Origin: Jaltomata sinuosa
Taxonomy: Eukaryota > Streptophyta > Magnoliopsida > Solanales > Solanaceae
Direction of reading: 5' to 3'
NCBI GenBank assembly: GCA_003996215.1
Contig: QJPP01005244.1
Coordinates: 1 to 64,000 of the forward strand
DNA length: 64,000 nt
Part shown: positions 1 through 12,265 of the stretch, in pieces
Layout of the letters: every line of letters begins with the position of its first letter
Position numbering within the stretch: the stretch's first letter is position 1
Notes under the pieces: generated by a model
What the model was told of the DNA's origin: nothing
Seen by the model: only the letters and a program-made list of their open reading frames with translations
Database searches by the model: none
Made by a program: the position numbers and the translations under genes

Positions 1-538
1 AGCTCTGTGCACCCAGGGCTGCACCCTGAGCGGATGTCTGCGCTACATCAGAAGGCCGCTCTCCAATCACACCCAAAAGCTGTAATAGTAATCCCCGAAT
101 ATCTGGAGACTGAGCTGTGGCTGGAGCTGGCACTGGAGCTGGTGCTGGAGCTGGAGCTGGAGCTAGAGATGGTGGTACCTGGGCTGCCCCTGAACCACAT
201 GCTGCTCGGGCTCTATCTCCACGCTAGCGCTTAGGCAGGTGCCACTGATCGAGGGCGTGCCTCGGACCCTTAGCTGGAGTGGGAGGCTCATCCTCGCGTG
301 CTGCCGATGATCTCGTACGAACCATCTGCGGAAGAATGAAGTAGAACAAATGAGATTTCCAGAAACTTCAAGGGTAGTACGCACGACACAGAAGCAATGA
401 AAGAATCGAATTTCCTAAAATGCCACTGTAGCCTCCCAAAGATTGAGTATGGACGTCTCCGCCCCGATCCGTAGGACTCTACAAGACATTGGCTCCTGTA
501 CCGATGACACCAGTGAACCTAAAGCTCTGATACCAAGT
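1..538 (-). mobile_element. Gyp-2 internal region: 5' leader and start of gag (Ty3/gypsy, cut by window edge)
   Basis: Read on the minus strand this follows directly from the LTR at 539-3571. A primer-binding site lies at 521-536, then a leader, then an ATG at 325-323 opening a gag-like frame that begins MVRTRSSAAR, a start typical of plant Del/Tekay gag. The frame soon meets a stop, so gag is broken. At about 119-166 a CTGGAG-type hexamer repeat encodes an Ala-Pro run on the minus strand. The rest of the element lies left of the window. The family call rests on the LTR end plus PBS plus gag start; no pol of this copy is visible here. Confidence 0.75.
521..536 (-). other. Primer-binding site of Gyp-2 (initiator tRNA-Met type)
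   Basis: The minus strand reads TTGGTATCAGAGCTTT, matching the 3' end complement of plant initiator tRNA-Met, and lies two bases inside the LTR end GGGTCGTGACA. It fixes element polarity as minus. Confidence 0.85.
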
Positions 539-3500
539 TGTCACGACCCAATTTCTCGGTCATGATGGCGCCTACAACCCCCCAGTAGGCGAACCAAATC
601 CCGTAGCCCAGAACGGTTAGTAATGGGCTACTATCTAGCAAAAATGGAACAAGACGAATAAAATAGATAACAGGGATATAAATATATACATATGCGGAAA
701 CTAAACCAAACCCCAAGACCTGGTATCATAGTACAGAGCCAAACTACATACATGGAGTGCAAATAAACCAAAACTATATATACAGATGTCTCTGAATGGT
801 AATAGAGTACATGAAACAAAGATAAACTAAAGCTAAGCTCCGATCGCCAAGAGCTCACCCTCAGCCTGAAGTAGTCTTCAACAGATCTCCAAGCACGAAT
901 CACAGCGGTCTAACGGCGATAGCCCACGCTAGGATCTGCACCCAAAGATGCAGGGGGTAGGGGTGAGCACCAAATGCGAAGCATAAGGTACCCAGTAGGT
1001 ATCATAGGCCGACTGGCACATATAAGATAAAAGCGCAGTAATAGACAGAATAGAAGCAAGTAGTCACAGAAATCAACGAAAGGTACACAGGAACTAGCCC
1101 AGAGGGAAATCAACAGAACCACATATGAGGCTAGTAAGCAGAATATACACACCATAGGCACAGGTGAAAGTAAGAAACAATGCACCTGGGGTCCTTGCAA
1201 TAACAGTGTATACAAAATAAGTTTACGAAATGGACGGTATACCAGTAACCTAAAGTGTAAGAAGAAGAGAGAAAGAGTAATAATGGCATGCTCAGAGACA
1301 TGAATCAAACTCAACTAATCATACCAATCTCATACTTATCCATAATAGAGAACAATTCTATAAGTAAAAATCAAAAGTCTACCTACAGTCCCCCGGCCGC
1401 CCATACAACCGAGGAACACAAACAAGAGAAAACAAACCCTCCGGCATCCCATACTACCGGAGCGTACAATCAACAAACAGCAAACAAGGGTGGAGCCTCA
1501 AACAATGAATGATATGATGCATGAAGATCTCAAGTGCCATGGTATCTGATGTACTCCTCCGGCACCATCCGGCCCCAGCAGGTAGGTTCCTGGAAGGACT
1601 CTGCCCGTATACCCTCTTTCCACCCGTATACCCCTCCTCCGGCACCACGCAGCCCGTAAGCCCCTTGGCCCGATGGCAAGCGGTCCATGGAGGGTCCCAG
1701 ACCCCATACTAAATCTCAGTATCAGAACATTGTATCAGATAGAGACCAGGTGCTCGATAATCAAGATAGAGACCCAGTCTCGATATGCATGCCCAGACCC
1801 TGTCCAGGACTAAAAATTATAGGAAAATATCTCAAAACCCCCTCCCAGGGTGCCCGGGCGTAGCCGGGTCTAAACAGTAAAAAGTCATCTCAGGTGCTCG
1901 GTCCAACCGAGCCTAAAAATCATCTCAAGTAACAAGAAAACTCAACTAGCACCCCGGCCCTGCCGAGTCTAGCGATAATCATAAAACTGATGATTTTAAA
2001 CATAATTTTACTTTCTTGCCCAAAAATCTCCACAAGTGAAATCAACCATTTCCAAATCATTTTCATCAAAAACGGGCCCCCCGGGCCATGCAAGGTTTAG
2101 AAAACAGTGCCAGTAGGCCCGAAGCCAAAACCACAGTAAAACATGGATAAAACCTCTTTATATGCATGGAAATGGTATGATCACACACAATAGCTGCCCC
2201 GCAGCTCACAATCAACCTATCGACCCTGCACAGGCCCACAGCTACTCAGCAAGCATAACCAGCCTAGAAGGATAATTCTATGCCCGGGACTCGCGGACAT
2301 TCCCAAAATCCCACCTTCTATGTTCCAGAGTCAACAAGGCCTCGCAGGACCACAAGGGTAAATAAATATAACGGCAAATACTACAAACAACGGAGGAACA
2401 AAAGTAGGCGGACATGGATAAAGCGGTCAAGGTCTGTGGTACCAACCTAATAAACCAACCCAAGGATGCCCATTAATACAATTTTATTTTTATATATACG
2501 GAGTCTAGGGAAAATAAACCGTAACCTACCTGTCGTCCGACGACAAGCTGCTGGAACAACGATGTCCAAGCTCGAACCACTCCGAGAAAATCAAAACTAA
2601 ATCGGAATCGAATTCGGATTTGGGACGGAATAACTTGACGTAGATAATTGATTTTCTTCAGAAAATTTAATATAACGTCAACATTTAATTGGTTCCACCA
2701 ATCCCCTTCTCTGTGTACGTATGAATGTAAGTGGAGAAGCTATGTAATTGATGTGTTTGTTGAGAGAAATGAACTCATTCTCCATTAACCATGTTCAGTA
2801 CCTATTTAAGTGTATAAAAGTTAGGTAGAAACCATTATCTTATGTGTATATGCTGATGACCGCTACTAATATACTAATTGTTGCCTCCATCTTCCACTTA
2901 CACGTGGGGGTGGAGGTGGCAACCAATTTCATCCCGCTAAGTATATATTCGGGTATTGCATAAATTCGTGGTAAAATAAATATAATATTTTAAATATATC
3001 ATAATTCATAGAAAATTATTTCAAACAAAACCTACTATATTATAATAATAATTTTCAACATAACTAAATTTATTATCTCCGATAAAATATTTTGCAAAGG
3101 TAATAATAATATAATATAACTTTCTACCACCTTCGACTTTTAAATAAAATACTTTCAAATACGCACGATTTCGATACTCAAGAATTCTCTCGGGATCCTC
3201 CCTTATTTTTTATAACTGTTTCAGAACTGAAATGGCGTCTTAAAACGTGAAGTTGAGGCTTAAATCGAGTTTAACCCGACCCGGTTCGCGACCCGGTTCG
3301 CAACCCGTTTTCTGCCAGACAGTCCGCGGTAAAACAGTCATAACTCTTTACTCCAAGATCAGTTCGACGTGAGGTTTTGTGCGTTGGAAACTAGACTCGT
3401 AGACCTTCGATTTGGTATTTTGTGGGACTTCTAACTCTTCATATATTGAGAGAAAAGCCCTAAGACATTTGACCCAAAGTTCAGGAAATTTGTTAAAGGT

Positions 3501-3571
3501 CTTACGATATCTTTTGTCGATTTGCTTGACTTCAAAACTTATACGTGGAAATGACCGGAAGGTTCATTACA
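539..3571 (-). mobile_element. LTR of Gyp-2 (3.0 kb), inserted in Gyp-1 reverse transcriptase
   Basis: On the minus strand it begins TGTAATGAACCTTCCGGTCA at 3571 and ends GGGTCGTGACA at 539, with TG...CA termini. The inner 3 kb is strongly similar to the inverted LTR at 12829-16486, for example the closing stretch about 'cgcctactggggg'. It is followed on the right by TTCGG (3572-3576), the presumed target duplication, and then the Gyp-1 RT frame. The left partner of the duplication is outside the window, so whether this is the 5' LTR of a full element or part of a fragment is inferred from the adjoining PBS and gag. Confidence 0.85.
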
Positions 3572-6300
3572 TTCGGTCTTGTTCATTAAGAAGAAGAATA
3601 GTAGCATGAGGATATGCATAAATTACAGGCAGTTCAACATGGTTACTATCAGGAATAAGTATCCCTTGACCTACATAGATGATCTCTTTGACCAGTTGTA
3701 GGGTGCTTTAGTATTTTCCAAGATTGACTTGAGGTCGGGTTATCTTTAGCTAAAAATTTGTCCTAAGGATATACCTAAGATGACTTTCAGGACTAGATAT
3801 GGGCACTATGAGTTCCTAGTAATGTCGTTTGGGTTGACCAATACACCGACGGCCTTCATGAGCTTGATTAACAGTATTTTCAAGTCCTTCTTGGATTCTT
3901 TTGTGACAGTGTTTATTGATGACATTTTGGTTTACTCTAAGAGCAAGGAGGAACATGCAGGGCATCTTCGTATTGTCTTGGGAATTTTGAAGGAAAAACA
4001 ATTGTATCTGAAGTTCTTAAAATGCGAGTTCTGGTTGTCTTCATTTGCCTTCTTAGGGTATGTGGTCTCAGAAAAGAGGGTGATGGTAGATCCCTAGAAG
4101 ATTGAGGTGGTTAAGAGTTGGGTTCGGCCTAGCTCTATGACTGAGGTTAGGAGCTTCATGGGTCTTGCTAGTTACTATCGCAGGTTTGTCAAGAATTTTT
4201 CTTCTATTCTACTCATTTGACAAGGTTAACTCAGAAGGAGGTGTCATTTGTTTGGTTGAAAAAGTGTGAGGAGAGCTTCCAAAAGCTCAACACACTTTTG
4301 ATTACAGCTCCTATTCTTTCATTGTCAGCTAAAGTTACGGATTTTATTGTATTTTGTGATACTTCACATTTGAGTTTGGGTGTTGTGTTGATGCTTGAAA
4401 GGAATGTCATTGCTTATGCTTCGAGGCAATTAAAGCCTCATGAAAAGAATTACCTGGCCCATGATTTAGAGTTTGTAGTGGTGGTGTTTTCACTTAAGAT
4501 TTGGAGACACTATCTTTATGGTGTCAAGTGTGAGGTATTCACAGACCATCACAACCTGCAGTATGTGTTCACGCAAAAGGGACTTAAACTTGAGACATAG
4601 GAGATGGATGGAGTTACTGAAAGACTATGATCTTACCATCCAGTATCATTCGGGTAAGGACAATGTGGTGGCAGACACATTGAGCCAGAAAGTGATAAGT
4701 ATGGGCAGTTTGGCCTATTTGAGGGTGTCAAGGTGGCCCTTGGCTAGGGAGTTTCAAACTCTAGCATCCAAGTTCATGCAGTTTGGTATTTCAAAAAAGG
4801 GGTGGAATGTTGGCTAGTATTGAGGTGAAGTCAACATTTCTGGATGAAATCAAGGCCAAAGAATTTGAGGATGTGCAATTGAATAAACTCTGGAACAAGG
4901 TGGTGTCTGGTGAGGCTTCGGATGCCACACTTGATACATGTGGAGTATTATGGTTTAGAGGGTGAGTATGTGTTCCTCGAGTTGGTGATTAGATTCAGAA
5001 TGTGCTAGCTAAATCTTAGGGTTCGCAATATTCTATTCATCCAAGTGTGACCAAAATGTAAAGGGATTTGAGGCATCTTTATTAGTGGCCTAGGATGAAG
5101 AAGGACATAGTGGAGTATATATCAAGATATCACAACTTCCAGAAGGTAAAGTACGAGCATCAAAGGCCTGCAGGTTTTCTCCAAAGGATGCCCATTCCCG
5201 TATGGAAGTAGGAGAGAATCGCTATGGACTTCATGGTAGGTCTTCCTAAGACCTTGGAAAAGTATGACTCAATCTGGGTTATAGTGGATAGGTTGACTAA
5301 ATCAGCCCATTTTATTCCGGTTAGAGTGGACTACATATTCTAAGCAGTTGGCCAAGATCTACGTCAAGGATATAGTGAGGCTACATACTTTCCATCATTT
5401 CAGATATAGGTACGCAGTTCACTTTGAAATTTTAGGGTAGGTTGCATGAAGAGTTCGGCACCCAACTCACTTTTAGCACAACTTTTCATCCTCAGATTGA
5501 TGGATAGATGGAGAGGATGATTCAGGTTCTTGAGAATATACTGAGGGCATGTGTGATTGACTTCGGTGGCCATTAGAACTAGTTCTTGCCATTGTGTGAA
5601 TTCTCGTATAATAATAGTTACCACTCTAGCATTGACATGACTCCATTCGAGGAACTTTATGGGAAGGAGTGTAGATCGCCCATAGGTTGGTTTGAGGCTG
5701 GTGATGTCAAACCTTTGGGAACTGATTTGGTAAAGAAGCTCAGGAAAAGGTGAGATGTATCCAAACCAAATTATTGGCATCCCAGAGTAGGCAAAAGAAG
5801 TATGCAGACTGAAAGGTGAGGTACATGTCGTTCCAGGTTGGTGAACAAGTTTTGCTGAAAGTGTAACCTATGAAGGGAGTCATGAGGTTCAGAAAGTAGG
5901 AAAAGCTTAGCCCTCAGTATATCAGTCTATTCAAGATTCTTGAAGATGTGGGGTCGGGAGTCCATTCGGTATTGCATGTATCCATGCTTAAGAGATACCA
6001 TGGGGATGGGGATTACATTATCAAGTGGGATTCAGTTTTATTAGATAAGGATCTTACTTACAAGGAGGAATTGGTTGCCATTCTTGATCGGGATGTTCAG
6101 AAGTTGAGGACAAAGGAGATTAGATCGGTAAAGGTTCAATGAAAGGATCATCTGGTTGAAACATACACTTGGGAAATCAAGAAGGACATGCGAGACAAGT
6201 ACCCTCACTTGTTTAAAGATTCAAGTACTATTTATTTTCTTGACTTGGCTTATTTTTCTTATTTGATCGTTCAGAGATGAACAATGGGTAAATTCATATA
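3572..6300 (+). pseudogene. Gyp-1 pol remnant: RT, RNase H, integrase, chromodomain-like tail (Ty3/gypsy, Tekay/Del-like)
   Basis: The first codons read SVLFIKKKNSS then MRICINYRQFN, the N-terminal RT block. RT continues to FIDDILVYSKS (about 3917-3950), the YVDD-box equivalent. RNase H is seen at FIVFCDTSHLSLG (about 4342) and continues to DNVVADTLSQ (about 4690) after a frameshift near 4600. Integrase (about 5020-5750) is shredded by stops. The end reads HSVLHVSMLKRYHGDG and KYPHLF, the C-terminal tail usual in chromoviruses. Stops at about 3701, 4096 and 4600 and several frameshifts make it non-functional. Everything upstream of the RT N-terminus was separated by the Gyp-2 insertion and lies outside the window. 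Confidence 0.88.
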
Positions 6301-7224
6301 TATTATAACAACCCTTTTCATTGTTATGGGTGATCTAATCATGCAAGAATGGGGTTAGAACGTTTTTGGAATTAGAAGTTAAAATTCTAGGCTAGGCTAG
6401 TCTTGGATGAAATCCAAGCAAGGTATGGTCTAGGCAATCCAAAAAGGAATTGGGTAAATATAATAAAGTTTAACTTATTTTTATGTTAGCTAAGACGATA
6501 AAGAATCTGTAAAACTTTTCGAAAATGAATTTTTGTAAGTAGAACTCCAGATATCAAACTTAACGTAAAGGGGTTAGTTTGAGATATCATGGTTTGAGGG
6601 TGCATTGCAAGAACGGAAAAGCTGGGTGAAATCTCAAGTTTTTTCCTTGCTGCACCCGCTATGGGGGTGGTAGGATGCTACGGGGCTGCCACTATAGCAG
6701 AATAATTTCCATTATAGAGGGAGTCAAAGTCAGTCAATCCCACTATAGAGGGAGTCAAAGTCAGTCAATCCCGCTATAGCGGGAGGCTTCTGCTACGGTG
6801 GTGCAGTTGTAGTGGTATTGGGTCTGTATAGCAAGGTAAATCATTGTTAATACAAAAATTTCCCCAAAAACGTTCATTATATCACAAACACATTTTGGGG
6901 AAAGATATGGAAATTTGGGGTGAATTCTACTAGTTTTCCATCAGAATTCTTCATAAAGGTAAGTCTTTGATCCCCGCTAACTAGTGTTTTGATTCTCAGT
7001 TCTTAACGTCACTAGTTTACAGGCCTTGGGGAGAGCTTAGCCTAACCTAGATATAAATACTGGTTTAAGGGTGATTATAGGGTGTAAACCCTTTGGGTTT
7101 TGATTAAAAGTTGATCATTTATGATTGTATGACCATAATTCGATAGTGTAACCATAAAATTGGTAGTTTTTAAGTGAATTATTGGTGGAAAAGCCCTAGA
7201 ATCACTAATAAAAAAACAGGGAAA

Positions 7225-7770
7225 ACCGACCTCAAAAAAATGACACCCTGAGGTCGGTTTTCCCTGAAAAACTGACTCAAAAGCCCTAGTCAGAAAAAGC
7301 TTGGTTGTTTTTCTGTACCGACAACGTAAATACCGACCTCCGGATGTTGGTTTTAATTTTGAATCCAAAAATTAAGAATTTAATATATTTTTTTATTTTG
7401 TTTTATTTCTGACTTCCTGAAGTCAGTTTTATTTAATTATATTTTTATTTATTATTTTTTTTCGACATCTAGAGGTCGATTTCTTTTAAAAAGAATATTA
7501 AAAATATAAATACTGACCTCCAGTGGTCGGTATTGTTTAATTTTTCCGACCTCCGAAAGTTGGTATTACTGAATTTTTAATTTATTATTTTTCTGATATT
7601 CTGACCGCCTGAGGTCGGTATTATTTAAATTTTATTTTTTTATTTCACGCGATTCCGACTTACTAAGGTCGGCTTTCTGGAAAAATTTATTCAAAAAACC
7701 GACTACCTGATGTCGGTTTTCTGGAAAATTTACCCAAAACACCGACCTCAGGAAGTCGGTTTGTTGTCGA
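7225..7770. repeat. Left subterminal repeat array of the CACTA element
   Basis: Repeated short palindromic modules of the form CCGACCTC(C) ... GAGGTCGGT occur about every 40-60 bases in both orientations, with drift. The same motif fills the right subterminal region. In known CACTA elements such arrays bind the transposase; that role is inferred here. Confidence 0.8.
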
Positions 7771-8074
7771 TATTTTACCATAAAATTGGCAGCAAATTGC
7801 TGCAATTTGAATTGCCCACCTGCATATTTGATAATGCATATATTCAACCAAAACCAGCTCAAATAGCTGTCAACACGATATTTTTCTACATTTACGTTTC
7901 ACTACTTCAAATTAAACTTAAAATACGATCAAACAATCTAAAAAGTGTACAAACTATATATACTAAGTCCAAAATGTCTAGTAGTTAGGTACAACTACTC
8001 ATCATTAGCATCCTCATCCTCATCCTCTTTACCCTCCTCACCCTAGATATCAAACTCATCCACTAGGCATCGAC

Positions 8075-8625
8075 GTCTAGTAGTTAGGTACAACTACACT
8101 TTACTTATTTTAAGTTACTAATTCAAAATTTTAACTTAATACAAACTACACTTTACTTATTTTAAGTCACTAGTTCAAATTTTAACTTAATAAACTTCAT
8201 TATTTTAAGTCACTAGTTCAAAATTTCAACTAACAACTAACTACACTTTACTTATTTTAAGTCACTAGTTCACAATTTCAACTTAATACAAACTATCCTT
8301 TACTTATTTTAAGTCACTAGTTCAAAATTTTAACTTAATACAAACTACACGTTACTTATTTTAAGTCACTAGTTCACAATTTCAACTTAATACAAACTAC
8401 ATTTTACTTATTTTAAGTCACTAGTTCAAAATTTCAACTTACTACACTTCACAATTTTAAGTCACTAGTTCAAAATTTCAACTAACAACTAACTACACTT
8501 TACTTATTTTAAGTCAATAGTTCAAAATTTCAATTAACAACTAACAACACTTTACTTATTTTAAGTCACTAGTTCACAATTTCAACTTACTAAATTTCAC
8601 AAGTTTAAGTCACTAGTTCATATTT
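8075..8625. repeat. Tandem array inside CACTA, about 60-75 bp unit
   Basis: Eight or more imperfect copies share 'ttacttattttaagtcacta' followed by 'gttcaaaatttcaactta'. Degenerate single copies recur at about 9350-9480, so the array once extended further or was seeded twice. No coding potential. Confidence 0.85.
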
Positions 8626-8649
8626 TCAGTTTATATGCATGATAATGAT

Positions 8650-8940
8650 GTGCCAAACACAATCAGCAGCCCAATGGATCACAAATAAACCTATCGGCCC
8701 TGCACAGGCTCTAATCGCTCTACAGCATACATAAACAGCTCTATAATCGAGATATCGATGTCCGGAACTCACGGACATTCCCAAATAACCCACCATCTAT
8801 GGTCCAGAGGCATAATCAAGGCCACACAGGGCCAAAAGGGTAATACTACCAACTAAAACGAATACTACAACCATTAAGCGGAAAAGGTCTGGGATGCAAA
8901 GATAATAAAATCCAACCCAAGGATGCTAATTAGTATTAAG
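8650..8940 (-). mobile_element. Captured gypsy LTR fragment inside the CACTA element
   Basis: About 290 bp matches the Gyp-2 LTR around 2185-2475 in the same orientation. Shared blocks include 'cctatcg(a/g)ccctgcacagg', 'cgcggacattcccaaa' (here cacggacattcccaaa) and 'ccaacccaaggatg'. It is diverged and lacks LTR ends and a target duplication, so it was acquired as a fragment rather than by transposition. Confidence 0.75.
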
Positions 8941-9290
8941 TGTCAACACTAGATGGACACAAATTGATCTTGCAAGAAAATCAATTTTGTCATCAATAGG
9001 ATCAACTAGTCTTGACACTTACTAATCAACCACATTATTATCAAATTAAAGACTAAGTGTCAACACTAGATGGACACAAATTGATCTTGCAAGAAAAAAT
9101 TTTTTGTCATCAATAGGATCAACTAGTGTTGACACTTATGCTAATCAACCACATTATAACCAAATTAAAGACTAAGTGTCAACACTAGGTGGACATAAAT
9201 TGATCTTGCAAGAAAATCAATTTTGTCATCAATAGGATCAACTAGTGTTGACACTTATGCTAAACAAATACATTATCACGCTAATAATTA
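8939..9290. repeat. Three tandem copies (about 117 bp) of a hairpin-forming unit in CACTA
   Basis: Units start at 8939, 9055 and 9174. Each begins AAGTGTCAACACTAG and about 70 bases later carries its inverse CTAGTGTTGACACTT (one mismatch in the first copy), giving a potential 15-bp stem. The inner part 'gatcttgcaagaaaa' is also shared. It may be a small amplified MITE; function unknown. Confidence 0.85.
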
Positions 9291-9670
9291 AATGAACTAA
9301 ATTAAAGACTAAGTTTCCTATTCCAATTCATTACAAGTCACTACTTCACAATTTGAACTCACTATACTTCACTATTTTAAGTAACTTGTTCATAATTTCA
9401 AGTCATTATACTTCACTATTCTAAGTCACTAGTTCACATTTTCAATTCACTACTTCACTATTCAAATTCACTAGTTCACATCCACCATATCCGACAAACT
9501 AATTAACAATAATAAACCCTAATTAAATGATAAATCCTAATTTAGTAACTTAAATTAACAATGATAAGCCCTAGTTAAATGATAAATCCTAATTTAGTAA
9601 CTAAAATTAACAATGATAAACCCTAATTTAATAACTATAATTAATTAATAAGAAAATTAAAATTACTTAC

Positions 9671-9945
9671 CTTGATGGACCCCCACCGGAGCAGCAACAG
9701 CGACAGCGATAGGCGGCAGCGGCAGGAACCTTCAGCAGCAGCAGCGGCAGCAACCTTCAGCAGCAGCAGCGGTGGAAGGCAGAGGAGGGGGGACGCCGGA
9801 GGGAAGGTTTTCGGAGGGAGGGGGCGCCAGAGGGAGGGGGCGCCGGAGGGAGAAGGCGCCGAAGGGTGTGTGAGGGTGGTGGTCGATTGGGGAGAGAGAG
9901 AGAGTGTGTGAGTGTGAGTGTGAGGGTGTTAGGGTTTTTAGGTAA
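9671..9945 (-). other. GC-rich exon-like block with splice donor inside CACTA (possible captured gene 5' end)
   Basis: This is a sharp GC-rich island in an AT-rich element. On the minus strand it starts with CCCTAAAAACCCTAACACCC-like and CT-repeat sequence typical of plant 5' leaders, runs through GCN-type triplet repeats, and ends CATCAAG directly before GTAAGT (donor at 9671/9670). That arrangement looks like the first exon of a plant gene pointing left. The plus strand has a 79-codon frame here (9672-9911), but it is low-complexity Gln/Ala/Gly/Arg and I do not consider it coding. It could be a host exon captured by the CACTA element or the remains of the element's own first exon. Confidence 0.45.
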
Positions 9946-10119
9946 TAAAATAAAATTAAAAAAAAACGACCAATTGAGGTCGGTTTTACTAAAAAATAAA
10001 ATTTTAATAAAGTATTTTGATAAAACCGACCACTTGAGGTCGGTTTTTAAAAAAAAATTAAAAGTAATTAATAAAATTTATTTAATCATCAACATATTTC
10101 ATAAACTCAGATACATTAT

Positions 10120-11220
10120 TGATTCGTTACATTACTCAACGATTATGCTACTATACAATGTATTTCATACTACTTGGATGGATTATCGATCGATTAATTA
10201 ATTAGCTTTTGAATACGTACTATATATGTACATCATGACTAGACGAGACATATATTTAAGACGACGAACCAGTAATATATAGGACTTGGTTAATTATATT
10301 ACTCAACGATCGTCATCGTATAGTACCTCATATGTACGTAATACAACGTATTCCACTAGCTACTTGGATGAATTGTCGATTAGTTAATTAGCTTTTGAAT
10401 ATGTACTATATATATAAACATACATCACTAAAGACGAGACATATATATTCAAGACGATGGACCATTTAATATATAGGACTTGATTAATTATATTACTCAA
10501 CGATCATATATTACCTCATATATGTACGTAATACAATGTATTCCATACTACTTGGATGGATTATCAATTGGTTAATTAGCTTTTGAATACGTACTATATA
10601 TATACGTACAATATCGCTACACAAAAATATATATTCAAGACGACAGATCATTACTATATATATAGGACTTGGTTATTTACATTACTCAACAATCGTATAT
10701 TACCTCGTGTGTACGTAATACAATGGTATTCCACTGCTTGGATGAATTATCGATTAGTTAATTAGCTTTTGAATACGTACTATATATATACGTACATCAC
10801 TAGACGAGACATATATTCAAGACGACGGATCATTATAGTACATAGAATAACTTGGTTAATTATATTCAATGATCGTATATTAACTCATATGTACGTAATA
10901 TACAACATATTCCATACTACTTGGATATGGATTATATATCGATTGGTTAATTAGCTTTTGAATACGTACTATGTATATACGTACATCACTAGACGAGACA
11001 TATATTCAAGACGATGGATCATTATATATAATATATAGGACTTGGTTAATTACATTTCTCAATGATCATATATTAACTCATATGTACGTAATATATGACG
11101 TATCCATACTACGTATTTGGATATGTATTATCGATCGGTTAATTAGCTTTTGAATACGTACTATATATATATATATATACGTATATACATCACTAGACGA
11201 GACATATGTATATTCAAGAC
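10120..11220. repeat. Six tandem copies of an about 188-bp repeat inside CACTA
   Basis: The anchor 'gcttttgaat' recurs at 10205, 10391, 10579, 10765, 10954 and 11145, spacings 186-191 bp. Each unit also has 'ttactcaacgat', 'tacttggat' and 'gacgagacatat'. Short frames in these units are by-products of the period and not genes. Confidence 0.92.
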
Positions 11221-11230
11221 GATGTATAAG

Positions 11231-11364
11231 TTATGAGGGAATCTATGTATTATCTTATACAGGATATAGAAGGTGAAATAAGTAATACTTGTATAATTAA
11301 TACATGAATAATTAATCCCTGTATAACTAATACATGTATAAATAATATATAGATTCCCTCATAA
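11231..11364. repeat. Inverted-repeat (MITE-like) segment inside CACTA
   Basis: TTATGAGGGAATCTAT at 11231-11246 is matched by its reverse complement ATAGATTCCCTCATAA at 11349-11364. The loop is rich in 'aatacatg(t/a)ataa' repeats. It is followed by 'ctaccaaatgacccctta' at about 11405, resembling the outer end of solanaceous MITEs. No clear target duplication seen. Confidence 0.6.
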
Positions 11365-11474
11365 CTAATCTCTACATTGCTAATACCTATATAACCTTAA
11401 CTAGCTACCAAATGACCCCTTAGTGTTATACACAATAGAAAAATAGTGATTATTAAAAATATTTTAAAGGTAAT

Positions 11475-12265
11475 ACCGACATCCAGAGGTCGATTTTATT
11501 CAAAATAATTAAATAAAAGTAAACTACCGACCTCCGAAGGTCGGTATTACCTTTAATTTTAATGAAAATAAAATTAATTACGTTAAATAAATAATACCGA
11601 CCTCCGAATGTCGGTATTAATATTTTTTTATTTTTTATTTTATATAAAACCGTCTTCCGACGCTTTATTTAAAACTAATTCAAAATATTATTCTGTAGTC
11701 TTTTATATTTTTAATTGAGATAAAATTAAATTATATTCTTAATATTCTAATCAAGTACCGACCACTGGAGGTCGATCCTAATAAAATAATTAAATAAAAA
11801 TAAAAATACCGACTTCTGGAAGTCACTATGAGAATAATTTAAAGTAAATAAAATCAATTATGTAAATTTAATATTACCGACATCAGGAAGTCGGTATTGA
11901 TTTGATTTTTTTGTTTTTTATTTTATAAATAACTGTCCTCCGGAGGACGGTTTATTTAAAAGTTATTATAAATATTCATTTTTTTTATTTTTTTATATTT
12001 AATTGAAATAAATTTAAATATTATTTTTTATTTACTAATTCGATACCGACTACAAGAGGTCGATTTTTCTTTATTTTATTTTTTTGGGAAATTTTCTGAC
12101 CATCGGAGGTCGGTATTTGGTTTTCCCGCATTTTTTTTCCAAATAAACCAACATCTTGAAGTCGGTTTTCTTAAGAAAATAAAATAAATTTTTGTTTTTA
12201 ACAATACCGACCTCCAGAGGTCGGAAATTACCGACTTCCATAGGAGGTCGGTAATTTGGAGGTCA
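11475..12265. repeat. Right subterminal repeat array of the CACTA element
   Basis: Mirrors the left array with many CCGACCTC/GAGGTCGGT modules, for example at 11527, 11598, 11877, 12047, 12107 and 12208. Together with the terminal CACTA repeats they define the element. Confidence 0.8.

Noticed and set aside
521..536. tRNA gene
   Set aside because: Only the 3'-end complement of tRNA-Met is present (also at 29903 and 55357); these are primer-binding sites.
9672..9911. 79-codon plus-strand frame in the CACTA element as a gene
   Set aside because: Composition is triplet-repeat low complexity; the minus strand shows a better exon-like signal with a GTAAGT donor.
10583..11153. Three similar 60-61-codon frames (MNTYYIYTY...)
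   Set aside because: They repeat at the 188-bp tandem period and end at equivalent positions; a product of the repeat and not genes.
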